NCBI GenBank assembly: GCA_002840835.1
Contig: PHCQ01000026.1
Span: 1 to 62,808, forward strand
DNA length: 62,808 nucleotides
Direction: 5' to 3'
From: Betaproteobacteria bacterium HGW-Betaproteobacteria-16
GTDB taxonomy: Bacteria; Pseudomonadota; Gammaproteobacteria; Burkholderiales; Burkholderiaceae_C
The notes beneath the pieces were generated by a model that saw only the letters and a list, made by a program, of their open reading frames with translations, did not search any database and had not been told where the DNA came from. This document shows, one piece after another, positions 16,451 to 23,801 of the stretch (its first letter is position 1; every line of letters starts with the position of its first letter). The position numbers were made by a program, and so were the translations under genes.

Positions 16451-17752
16451 TCAGCCCTGGTAGCCAAACTGGCGGGGCAGCCAGAGCACGGCGTCGGGCA
16501 CATAGGTGAGAAAGGCGAGCGCGGCCAGCATCACGAACACGAACGGCAGGGTTTCCCTGACGATGCGCTTGATGGATTCGCCGGTGATGTTGCCCATGAT
16601 GAAGAGCAGCAGCCCGTAGGGTGGTGTGATCAGGCCAATCATGAGGTTGACCGTGACCACGATGCCGAAATGCACCATGTCGATGCCCAGCAGCTTGGCC
16701 GTGGGAATGAGGATGGGCACGATGACCAGCAGGATGGTGCCGCCTTCGAGCAGCGCGCCCAGCAACAGCAGCAGCACGTTGACCATCAACAGGAAGCCCA
16801 TGGGCGTGAGATCCATGGCCGCCATGAACTGGCTCACCGACTGCGGAATGTCTTCGCGGGTGACCACGTAGTTGAACACCAGTGCACCCGCGATCAGGAT
16901 GCCGATGGAGGCCATGGACCGTCCGCTGGAGAGCAACGCCCGGTACGCACCGACCGGTGTGACCGAACGGTACAGCACCACCGAAATCACCAGCGCATAC
17001 AGCGCGGCCACGGCGGCGGCTTCGGTGGGTGTCATCACGCCGCTGTAGATGCCGCCCAGCAGCACCACCGGCATCATCAGTGCGGGAATGGCGCGCCAGG
17101 TGATGCCGGGCAACTCCCGCAGCGGCACCGGCGGCTCCACCGGGAAGTTGCGCACCCTTGCCAGGTAGGCGTTCATGGTCATGAGCACCATGGCCAGCAG
17201 CAGGCCCGGCACCACGCCAGCCATGAACAGGAAGCCGATGGACGCGTCCGAGATCAGACCATAAAGAACAAGCGGGATCGATGGGGGAATGATGGGGCCG
17301 ATCACGGCCGAAGCCGATGTGATGGCCGCCGCGTAGGCCGGCGTGTAGCGGCCGTCCTTGGTCATCATGTTGATCACCATGCGGCCCACGCCAGCAGCGT
17401 CGGCAATGGCCGAGCCGGACATGCCCGAAAAAATCAGCGATGACAGGATGTTGACGTGCCCCAGGCCGCCCCGGAAGCGCCCCACGATGGCGTTGCAGAA
17501 GCGCAGCAGGCGGTCGGTGAGCGAGCCCATGTTCATGATCTCGGCCGCCAGGATGAACAGCGGGATCGCGAGCAGGGTGTAGGTGTTGTTCAGGCCTTGC
17601 AGCAGCTGTTCAGCGGCAATGCCCATGTCCTGACCGGTGATGAACAGGTACACCACCGAGCTGGCAATCATCGACAAACCGATGGGCAGGCCCATCAGGC
17701 TGAGCGCGAAGATCAGGTAGACCGTGAGCGCAAAGGGCGAAAAGAAATTCAT
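16451..17752 (-). CDS. dctM: TRAP transporter large permease (DctM-like)
   Basis: A 433-residue inner-membrane protein with about 12 hydrophobic helices (for example IPLFILAAEIMNMGSL, GMSGSAIADAAGVGRMVI and IIPPSIPLVLYGLI). It drives sodium-coupled uptake of an organic acid handed over by the DctP protein. Its ATG overlaps the dctQ stop by 4 bp (17749-17752). The small permease, the binding protein and the downstream esterase, DUF3237 and dehydrogenase genes form one leftward operon, so quinate, shikimate or a related acid is the likely cargo. Confidence 0.95.
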   Translation of the reverse strand: MNFFSPFALTVYLIFALSLMGLPIGLSMIASSVVYLFITGQDMGIAAEQLLQGLNNTYTLLAIPLFILAAEIMNMGSLTDRLLRFCNAIVGRFRGGLGHVNILSSLIFSGMSGSAIADAAGVGRMVINMMTKDGRYTPAYAAAITSASAVIGPIIPPSIPLVLYGLISDASIGFLFMAGVVPGLLLAMVLMTMNAYLARVRNFPVEPPVPLRELPGITWRAIPALMMPVVLLGGIYSGVMTPTEAAAVAALYALVISVVLYRSVTPVGAYRALLSSGRSMASIGILIAGALVFNYVVTREDIPQSVSQFMAAMDLTPMGFLLMVNVLLLLLGALLEGGTILLVIVPILIPTAKLLGIDMVHFGIVVTVNLMIGLITPPYGLLLFIMGNITGESIKRIVRETLPFVFVMLAALAFLTYVPDAVLWLPRQFGYQG

Positions 17753-18285
17753 GCCGGCTCCTTGGCGCCATCGGCGAGCAGCGGGTCGTCATAGAGGCGA
17801 CCGCGCAGCGCTTCAATGCCGATGTGCAGGTGGCGCACCACCATGGCCACCACGAAGGCGATGTAGATGGAAAACAGGTGGTCCATGCGGATGCCCAGCG
17901 AGGCGGTGGACTCCACCTTCATGAAGGTCACGTAGCTCCAGGCCGAAGGCATCGAGCCCACCAGGATCACCACCACCGAAGCGCTCACCACCACCGTGAA
18001 CCAGCGCTTGACCTCGCGCGGCACCTGGCCGATGAGCACGTCGAAGCGGATGTCTTCCCGGTTGCTCATGACGAACGAGGCGCCCCACAAGATGCCCCAG
18101 ATCCAGGTGATCACACAGATCTCCTCGGTCCAGGCCACGGGCTTGTTGAACACGTAGCGGAACATGATCTGCAGGATGAAAGCCACGAACATGGTGGCCA
18201 TCATCACGACCTGGACGTGGTTGGCGCCCAGTCTGAGCCAGCGCAAGAGGCGGGGCACCATGTGCATGGAGGAAGTGGGATGCAT
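17749..18285 (-). CDS. dctQ: TRAP transporter small permease (DctQ-like)
   Basis: A 178-residue membrane protein with four hydrophobic helices (for example VVMMATMFVAFILQIMFRYV and ICVITWIWGILWGASFVMS, with the typical W-x-E-E region VAWTEEIC between). It forms the membrane complex with DctM. It overlaps the dctM start. The gap of about 175 bp to the dctP stop upstream holds a copy of the 3'-end repeat, which may lower permease mRNA relative to the binding protein. Confidence 0.92.
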   Translation of the reverse strand: MHPTSSMHMVPRLLRWLRLGANHVQVVMMATMFVAFILQIMFRYVFNKPVAWTEEICVITWIWGILWGASFVMSNREDIRFDVLIGQVPREVKRWFTVVVSASVVVILVGSMPSAWSYVTFMKVESTASLGIRMDHLFSIYIAFVVAMVVRHLHIGIEALRGRLYDDPLLADGAKEPA

Positions 18286-18365
18286 GGCGGGGTTCTAGAA
18301 TGTTCAGATCACACAGTTCAAATGCTCCGGCGCGCCACCTGCCCCGCACGACGTACCCCCTTCCA

Positions 18366-18460
18366 GGGGCACCGAGGAACCGGCTTTGCCGGGCCTCTGG
18401 TGCCGTCCCCCTCCCGCCGAAGGCGAGAGAGGGGGAAGACGCGAAGCGGCGCAGGGGGTG
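18366..18460 (-). repeat. 3'-end GC-rich dispersed repeat, copy 3 (between dctP and dctQ)
   Basis: It carries the core AGGAACCGGCTTTGCCGGGC, a C-run/G-run hairpin with inserted GCCGAAGGCGAGAG, and GACGCGAAGCGGCGCAGGGG. It starts 1 bp after the dctP stop codon, inside the TRAP operon. Confidence 0.85.
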
Positions 18461-18461
18461 T

Positions 18462-19454
18462 TTACAGCTTGTTGATGCGGTCCAGCATGCCGGCTGGCCA
18501 GTCTTTCGCGAACTTGGACTTGGCATACACATCAAGCACGTGCTTGCGGAACGCGGCCAGGTCGGGCGTGTACACCTCCAGGCCTTGCTGCTTCATGAAG
18601 GCTTCCTGCTCCACGTCGTCCTTGAGTGCCTGGGCGGTCACGGCAGCGGCGAACTTGTCGGCAGCCTCCTGCACGGTCTTCTGCTGGGCAGGGCTCAGGC
18701 TGTTCCACTTGCTCAGGCTGATGGCAAACAGGTTGTTGGCCACGAGGTGGCTGGTCTTCACGATCTGTGAGCTCACCTCGTAGAACTTCATGCTGCGCAC
18801 CGCGCCCATGGGGTTGTCCTGGCCGTCAATGGTGCCGGTCTGAAGGGCGGTGTAGACCTCGGTGAAGGCCAGCGGCGAAGGGTTGGCGCCCATGGCGGTA
18901 CCCACGAACTGCCAGCCTTCACCTGGCGGCATGCGCAGCTTGATGCCGACCAGGTCGGCTGGCGTCATGATCTTTTTCTTGGGCTTGAGGCCCAGGTGGC
19001 GCGTGCCGATGTAAGGCACCGACAGCACTTTGATGCCCATCTTCTCTTCCATCATGGTGAACAGCGCCTTGCCCACGTCGCTGTCGAACACGGCCTTCAT
19101 GTGAACGTGGTCGCGGAACACGTAGGGCGTGGTCACGATGCTCCAGGCGGGAATCTGTCTTTGCACATCGAAGGCGGCCAGGTTGGCCATGTGCAGGTTG
19201 CCGCGCTGCATGGCGACCGGCTCGGTGCCTTGCTTGAACAGCGTGGCGCCGAAGTAGGGCTTGAAGTCGAAGTCGGCACCCAGCGCGCCGCCGAAGGCTT
19301 CCTTGAGGATGGTGGCCCGCACGTCACTTTCGGCCACGGTATCGGAGTAAATCAGTTCGACTTTGCCCTGTGCAAACGCAAGGGCAGGCAGGCCGGCAAC
19401 GCACAGGCTGGCGGCAGCGCCGAGAAGGGTACGGCGTTGAATGTGAGCGGTCAT
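18462..19454 (-). CDS. dctP: TRAP transporter substrate-binding protein (DctP-like)
   Basis: A 330-residue periplasmic protein. The N-terminus MTAHIQRRTLLGAAASLC followed by VAGLPALAFA is an export signal with RRTLLG, suggesting the Tat route. The mature part has KVELIYSDTVAESD, LKLRMPPGEGWQFVG-like Arg region (IKLRMPPGEG) and TEVYTALQTGTIDGQDNP, all usual in DctP proteins that bind a carboxylate through a conserved Arg. The start at 19454 follows AGGAGA. It heads the leftward operon dctP-dctQ-dctM-esterase-DUF3237-dehydrogenase. Confidence 0.94.
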   Translation of the reverse strand: MTAHIQRRTLLGAAASLCVAGLPALAFAQGKVELIYSDTVAESDVRATILKEAFGGALGADFDFKPYFGATLFKQGTEPVAMQRGNLHMANLAAFDVQRQIPAWSIVTTPYVFRDHVHMKAVFDSDVGKALFTMMEEKMGIKVLSVPYIGTRHLGLKPKKKIMTPADLVGIKLRMPPGEGWQFVGTAMGANPSPLAFTEVYTALQTGTIDGQDNPMGAVRSMKFYEVSSQIVKTSHLVANNLFAISLSKWNSLSPAQQKTVQEAADKFAAAVTAQALKDDVEQEAFMKQQGLEVYTPDLAAFRKHVLDVYAKSKFAKDWPAGMLDRINKL

Positions 19455-19534
19455 GGTGTGTCTCCTCTTGGGGCGGGGCGGTTTCAACAGATGCAGAAGC
19501 GGCTTGAAAAGCCTGATTCGCATCATGTACGAAC

Positions 19535-19549
19535 TGGTTAATTAAATCA
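19535..19549. promoter_or_regulatory. AT-rich imperfect dyad upstream of dctP
   Basis: TGGTTAATTAAATCA is an unusually AT-rich spot with 5 of 7 dyad pairs matching, about 80 bp upstream of the dctP start. It may be a promoter element or the operator of the adjacent TetR regulator. Support is weak. Confidence 0.3.
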
Positions 19550-19623
19550 ACGCGAGACGATCAGGGTTTTCCCTGAATTGGGGCGCGGGCCGCTGGACGG
19601 CAGGGTTTGCGAAGGGGAAAGCG

Positions 19624-20307
19624 TCAGTCGCGCCGCAGGTAGCGCTCGACCATCTCCACCACACTCTGGCGCCGCTGGGCGATCCACTCGGGTGCCTCGG
19701 TGTCGCGCTTGAAGATCAGGCCAAAGGTGTGCCGGTTCGACACGTTGAAGAAGGTGAGGGCCGAGATGGAGGCGTGAATGTCGAGCGCGTCCAGCCCGGG
19801 TCTGAATGTCCCTTCGGCCACGCCCCGGTCGTACAAGGACTGGATGGCCGAGATGGCGGGTACGTTGAGTTCCTGAATGAACGGGCTTTGCGCCAGGTAC
19901 TGGCCCCGGTTGATGTTTTCGCCCATCACCAGGCGGATGTAGTTTTCGCTTTCCCGGTGGTGGTCAAAGGTGTATTCCACCAGCTTGCGCAGGGCGTCCA
20001 CCGGGGCCAGGTTTTCCAGGTCAAGCTGGCCTTCATGAAACCGCATCTCTCCGTAAGAGGCCTCAAGCACCGCCAGATAAAGGCCCTCTTTGCTACCAAA
20101 ATAGTAGTAGATCATGCGCTTGCTGGTCTGGGTGGCCGCGGCAATCTCGTCAATGCGCGCACCCGCCAGTCCCTTTTCGGCAAACTCTGTCATGGCCACC
20201 TCGAGGATGTTGGCCATGGTGCGATCAGGATCGTTGGTGCGGGTGGTTTCCCGGGCCTGTGCCTTGGGGCGGCCCGCTTTGCGCGCGAAATGTACCGGTT
20301 CGTTCAT
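19624..20307 (-). CDS. TetR/AcrR-family transcriptional regulator
   Basis: A 227-residue regulator. After a basic N-terminal tail (ARKAGRPKAQ) comes the TetR helix-turn-helix: ILEVAMTEFAEKGLAGARID, then EIAAATQTSKRMIYYYFGSKEGLY (about residues 30-80). The C-terminal ligand domain contains YTFDHHRESENYIRLVMGEN, a pattern seen in regulators of TRAP and aromatic-acid genes. It sits between the DMT transporter gene and the dctP operon, all leftward, and likely regulates one or both. The ligand is not predictable. Confidence 0.92.
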   Translation of the reverse strand: MNEPVHFARKAGRPKAQARETTRTNDPDRTMANILEVAMTEFAEKGLAGARIDEIAAATQTSKRMIYYYFGSKEGLYLAVLEASYGEMRFHEGQLDLENLAPVDALRKLVEYTFDHHRESENYIRLVMGENINRGQYLAQSPFIQELNVPAISAIQSLYDRGVAEGTFRPGLDALDIHASISALTFFNVSNRHTFGLIFKRDTEAPEWIAQRRQSVVEMVERYLRRD

Positions 20308-20373
20308 GGCGGCAGTATAGGTTCGGCTCCCGCCGAAGTGGGCAGTGGGGTGCCAGCCGGTGGGCCCTGGGCT

Positions 20374-21264
20374 TCAGGGCGCCGGATCCACCACCGGTCT
20401 GCGCCGCAGCGGGTTGAAACCCGTCACCAGCGCAGAAGCCAGCAGCACCAGGGCTCCACCCAGGAAGATGCCGGGTGAAAGCGTTTCGCCCAGGAACAGG
20501 TGGCCCCAGGTCACGCCAAATACCGGAATCATGAACACCGGACTCATGGCGGCCACTGGCGACACGTGCCGGATGATGCGCAAATGGGCCCAGTAGGCCA
20601 ATCCCGAGGTGACCACGCCCATGAGCACGACGGCGCCCATGGCTTCTGCCGTGAAGCTAGCCTGCGGCAGTCCCCACAGAGCGCCGGGCAGCACGAGCAC
20701 CATGGCCGCCACATGAATGCCTGCGGCAATGGCCAGCGGCTGCATGCGGGTGGTGGCGCGTTTCATGAGCGGGGTAGAGAAACCGTAGCAGGCGGCGGCG
20801 GTGACGCAAGCCAGCGCGGCGGCCAAAGTGGCCGCATCCGGCCGCACCGGGCCCAGTCGCACGATCAGGCCCACACCCACGAAGCCGCACACGCAGCCCA
20901 GCAGCTTGCGCACGGTAAGCGTATCTTCCTTGTACCAGGCCGACGCCAGCGTTCCGAACACCACTGCCGTGGTGTTGAGCAGGGCGCTGTAGCCGGCCGG
21001 TAGCCGAAGGGCCGCCCAGGCGTAGAGCAGAAAGGGCACCGCCACCGACAGCGCGCCCAACACCATCAGTTCTCGCCAGTGTTCCCACGGCCATTTCTGC
21101 TGCAGGCCCCGCATGATCAGCGCCAGTGTGGCGCCCGCCAGCGCCACACGGCAGCCGGCCAGCACCAGGGGCCCCATCACGGGGCTGGCGATGCGGATGA
21201 ACAGGAAGGAGGCGCCCCAGAGCGCCGATAGGGCGACCAGCTGGGCAAAGTGGCGGGATTTCAC
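20374..21264 (-). CDS. EamA/DMT-family transporter
   Basis: A 296-residue membrane protein with ten hydrophobic helices in two EamA repeats. The N-terminal FAQLVALSALWGASFLFIRI (20 residues) and, in the second half, VTSGLAYWAHLRIIRHVSPV and FGVTWGHLFLGETLSPG are typical. Such proteins usually export metabolites. It lies 64 bp after aroQ and 66 bp before the tetR gene in a leftward run aroE-aroQ-DMT-tetR, so export of a shikimate-pathway intermediate is possible but unproven. Confidence 0.9.
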   Translation of the reverse strand: MKSRHFAQLVALSALWGASFLFIRIASPVMGPLVLAGCRVALAGATLALIMRGLQQKWPWEHWRELMVLGALSVAVPFLLYAWAALRLPAGYSALLNTTAVVFGTLASAWYKEDTLTVRKLLGCVCGFVGVGLIVRLGPVRPDAATLAAALACVTAAACYGFSTPLMKRATTRMQPLAIAAGIHVAAMVLVLPGALWGLPQASFTAEAMGAVVLMGVVTSGLAYWAHLRIIRHVSPVAAMSPVFMIPVFGVTWGHLFLGETLSPGIFLGGALVLLASALVTGFNPLRRRPVVDPAP

Positions 21265-21328
21265 CGCTGCATTGTGGGGCCTGGCATCAGCGGCGGCCGT
21301 GCGGCCTGTCGCGGGCAGGACCTCAGGT

Positions 21329-21793
21329 TCAGCCAGCCGAAGCTGTGGACCTGCGCACTAGGCCTTCGATGGCCAGGCGGTAGCCGTCGGTGCCGAACCC
21401 GACCACGATGCCTGCCGCAGCCGGCGACACATAGGAGTGGTGGCGGAAGGCCTCGCGGGCGTGCACGTTCGAGATATGCACCTCGATCAGGGGCATGGGC
21501 TTCACACCGCTGATGGCGTCGAACAGCGCCACCGAGGTGTGGGTGAATGCCCCCGGGTTGAACACCACGCCCATCAGCTCACCGGCCTTGAAGCGGCGCC
21601 CGGCAGCGTGGATCTGGTCGAGCAGGTCGCCCTCGTGGTTGCTCTGGAAGGCTTCGAGCGAGTGTCCCAGACCCTTGGCCACGTCGCTGCACATGGCCTC
21701 CACGTCGCCCAGTGTGGTGGCGCCGTAGACGGCGGGCTCGCGCGTGCCCAGCAGGTTGAGGTTGGGGCCGTTGAGCAGGAGGATGTTGGACAT
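21329..21793 (-). CDS. aroQ: Type II 3-dehydroquinate dehydratase
   Basis: A 154-residue enzyme that interconverts 3-dehydroquinate and 3-dehydroshikimate. [20 protein letters not shown] has the N-terminal signature with the catalytic Tyr, [12 protein letters not shown] and [16 protein letters not shown] form the binding site, and [18 protein letters not shown] holds the catalytic His. It is 37 bp from aroE. In this setting it may serve quinate breakdown as well as, or instead of, aromatic biosynthesis; type II enzymes are used in both. Confidence 0.96.
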   Translation of the reverse strand: MSNILLLNGPNLNLLGTREPAVYGATTLGDVEAMCSDVAKGLGHSLEAFQSNHEGDLLDQIHAAGRRFKAGELMGVVFNPGAFTHTSVALFDAISGVKPMPLIEVHISNVHAREAFRHHSYVSPAAAGIVVGFGTDGYRLAIEGLVRRSTASAG

Positions 21794-21830
21794 GGTGTTC
21801 CCGGAAGAGGTGAATGCAGAAGGTGAATGT

Positions 21831-22652
21831 TCAGAGGAGGGGCACAGTGAGCTGCTCGATCACCGGCCGGGTGTCGGGGCGCACCCCTCGCCACCACAGA
21901 AAGGCTTCGGCAGCTTGCTCGATCAGCATGCCCACGCCGTCGGCCACGCGGGCTGCGCCGGCCGCGCGCGCCTGTTTCAGGAAAGGGGTGAGCCCCTTGC
22001 CGTAGACCATCTCGTAGGCCAGAGCGCCAGGGGCGAACACGCCGGGTGGCAGGGGCAGCGTGTCTTGCGACAGACCGGTGGAAGTGGCGTTGAGCACCAC
22101 GTCAAAGCTCAGCCCAGCCAGGTCGTCGTAGCCACCGGTTTGCAGGTCCACGTGCTCGGCGAAGTCGGCCTTGAGGGCATGTGCCTTGGCGGCGGTGCGA
22201 TTGGCCACGGCAATGAGGGCCGGCCCTTGACCGGCCAGCGGCAGGATGGCCCCGCGCGTGGCACCGCCCGCGCCGCACAGCAGCACCCGCTTGCCTGCGA
22301 GGGAAACGCCCTGGTTGCGAAGGATGTCGTTGACCAGGCCCGTGCCGTCGAAGTTTTCCGCCAGGATGCGGTCACCTTCAAACTTGAGCGCATTCACCGC
22401 ACCGGCCAGTCGAGCGCCCTGGGAAGGATCGGTGGCCAGTTCGAAGGCCTGCAGCTTGAATGGCAGGGTCACGTTCGCGCCGCGCCCACCCGCAGTGCGA
22501 AACGCCATCACAGTGTGGCGAAAGGCGTCCACCGGTGAGTCGATCGCGGTGTATTCCAGCACCTGGCCGGTGGCCTGTGCGAACAGGCCGTGGATCAGGG
22601 GCGACTTGCTGTGCGAAATAGGGTGGCCGATGACGGCGTAGCGATCGATCAT
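21831..22652 (-). CDS. aroE: Shikimate dehydrogenase, NADP-type
   Basis: A 273-residue enzyme that reduces 3-dehydroshikimate to shikimate. It shows [27 protein letters not shown] with the catalytic Lys, ENFDGTG with the catalytic Asp, [18 protein letters not shown] as the nucleotide loop and VANRTAAKA, the NRT motif typical of NADP enzymes. This contrasts with the Asp-containing paralogue at 14.2 kb. I chose the ATG at 22652 because the family starts a few residues before YAVIGHP; an extension to 22703 is not supported. It is first in the leftward run with aroQ. Confidence 0.94.
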   Translation of the reverse strand: MIDRYAVIGHPISHSKSPLIHGLFAQATGQVLEYTAIDSPVDAFRHTVMAFRTAGGRGANVTLPFKLQAFELATDPSQGARLAGAVNALKFEGDRILAENFDGTGLVNDILRNQGVSLAGKRVLLCGAGGATRGAILPLAGQGPALIAVANRTAAKAHALKADFAEHVDLQTGGYDDLAGLSFDVVLNATSTGLSQDTLPLPPGVFAPGALAYEMVYGKGLTPFLKQARAAGAARVADGVGMLIEQAAEAFLWWRGVRPDTRPVIEQLTVPLL

Positions 22653-22777
22653 GTGGCTCTGGGCAAACTGAACACGGGCGTTGGAGCGCCGATTGTCGCG
22701 CAAGCCCTTGGTCTGGGCGTGGACATCGGCGGTGGGCTTATTCTCGCCAAGCCATAGGCCATCATCCCTGAATCATC

Positions 22778-23437
22778 ATGTCCCCCCTCAAAATCGATTT
22801 TGTGTCCGATGTGTCCTGCCCCTGGTGCGCCATCGGCCTGGGTGCGCTGGAAGAAGCCCTGACCACCCTGAAGGACGACGTGCAGGCCGAACTGCACTTC
22901 CAGCCCTTCGAGCTCAATCCGCAAATGGGCTCCGGTGGCCAGGACATCGGTGAGCACCTCACCCAGAAGTACGGCTCCACGCCCGAACAGCAGCTCCAGA
23001 TCCGCGAGACCATCCGTCAGCGCGGCGCCGACGTCGGTTTCGTGTTCAACCCTGAAGGGCGGGGGCGCATCTGGAACACCTTTGATGCGCACCGCCTGCT
23101 GCACTGGGCCGCTTTGGAAGGCCAACCGGGTCAGCAACACGGTCTGAAAAAGGCGCTGCTGGCGGCCTGCCACACGCGTTCGCAAGCCATGGAGTCTCAC
23201 GACGTGCTGCTGGCCTGCGTGGCAGAGGCCGGCATGGACACAGTGCGCGCCCGGGCCGTACTGGCGTCCGGCGAGTTTGCGCAAGACGTGCGCGAACGCG
23301 AGCGCTTCTTCACCAGCCACGGCATCCACTCGGTACCGGCGGTGATCATCAACGACCGCCACCTGATCTCCGGTGGTCAGCCGGCGGCGGTGTTCGAGCA
23401 GGCGCTGAGGCAGATTGCTGCAGAAGAAACCGCTTGA
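22778..23437 (+). CDS. DsbA-family (FrnE-like) thiol oxidoreductase
   Basis: A 219-residue cytosolic protein of the DsbA/FrnE branch. KIDFVSDVSCPWCAIGLGAL gives the CPWC active site at about residues 14-17, LHFQPFELNPQM follows, and GIHSVPAVIINDRHLISGGQ holds the cis-Pro loop. No signal peptide is visible, in line with FrnE-type proteins. It diverges from aroE across about 125 bp. Partner proteins are unknown; it could act in disulfide or mycothiol-like redox chemistry or as an isomerase of the HCCA type. Confidence 0.92.
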   Translation: MSPLKIDFVSDVSCPWCAIGLGALEEALTTLKDDVQAELHFQPFELNPQMGSGGQDIGEHLTQKYGSTPEQQLQIRETIRQRGADVGFVFNPEGRGRIWNTFDAHRLLHWAALEGQPGQQHGLKKALLAACHTRSQAMESHDVLLACVAEAGMDTVRARAVLASGEFAQDVRERERFFTSHGIHSVPAVIINDRHLISGGQPAAVFEQALRQIAAEETA

Positions 23438-23439
23438 AC

Positions 23440-23461
23440 GGCGAGCACGGTTCGCCTTTTT
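23440..23461 (+). terminator. Possible terminator after the DsbA-family gene
   Basis: A short stem GGCGA (23440-23444) with TCGCC (23452-23456) is followed by five T residues, 2 bp after the stop codon. The stem is only 5 bp, so the call is modest. Confidence 0.45.
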
Positions 23462-23801
23462 GATCTGGCACGGGGCCTGCCATGCAAGGCTCCGCAGGAA
23501 TGGGCCGACCCCCTCACCGAATCGAATGTGGATTTTTGAAGTCAATTCTGGTGACATTTGGTGAGAAAGGAAACGGCCACCCGTGCACTGCGGGATCGGG
23601 CTGTGCGTGAGGCCCGCCCTTGCCCACCATCAAATCGTGGCCGCCCCAGAGGGCAAAAGCTCATTGATACCGTACAGACCGGACGCGTTTGAGCCCCCAG
23701 ACCTGGCGACACTCCCGCAATGATGTGGTTGCAATTTCGGTTCTCCGTTGTTGGGCCCGTGGAAGAATTCCCGACAACTCCCACCCAACCTGTCAACCGT
23801 G
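23462..23801. other. Intergenic region before the NRPS-like gene
   Basis: About 340 bp without a credible gene. I see no tRNA, inverted-repeat element or strong promoter. A TTG-start extension of the NRPS reading frame to 23748 exists but has no ribosome site. The change in base usage between the DsbA-family gene and the NRPS gene occurs somewhere here, so this may hold the left junction of acquired DNA. Confidence 0.5.

Noticed and set aside
16442..17443. Long plus-strand frame rich in His, Gln and Asp opposite dctM
   Set aside because: An antisense shadow of a membrane protein gene: hydrophobic codons read backwards give His/Gln/Asp-rich sequence.
23748..23801. TTG-start extension of the NRPS-like frame
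   Set aside because: No ribosome site, and the ATG at 23802 gives a sensible N-terminus.
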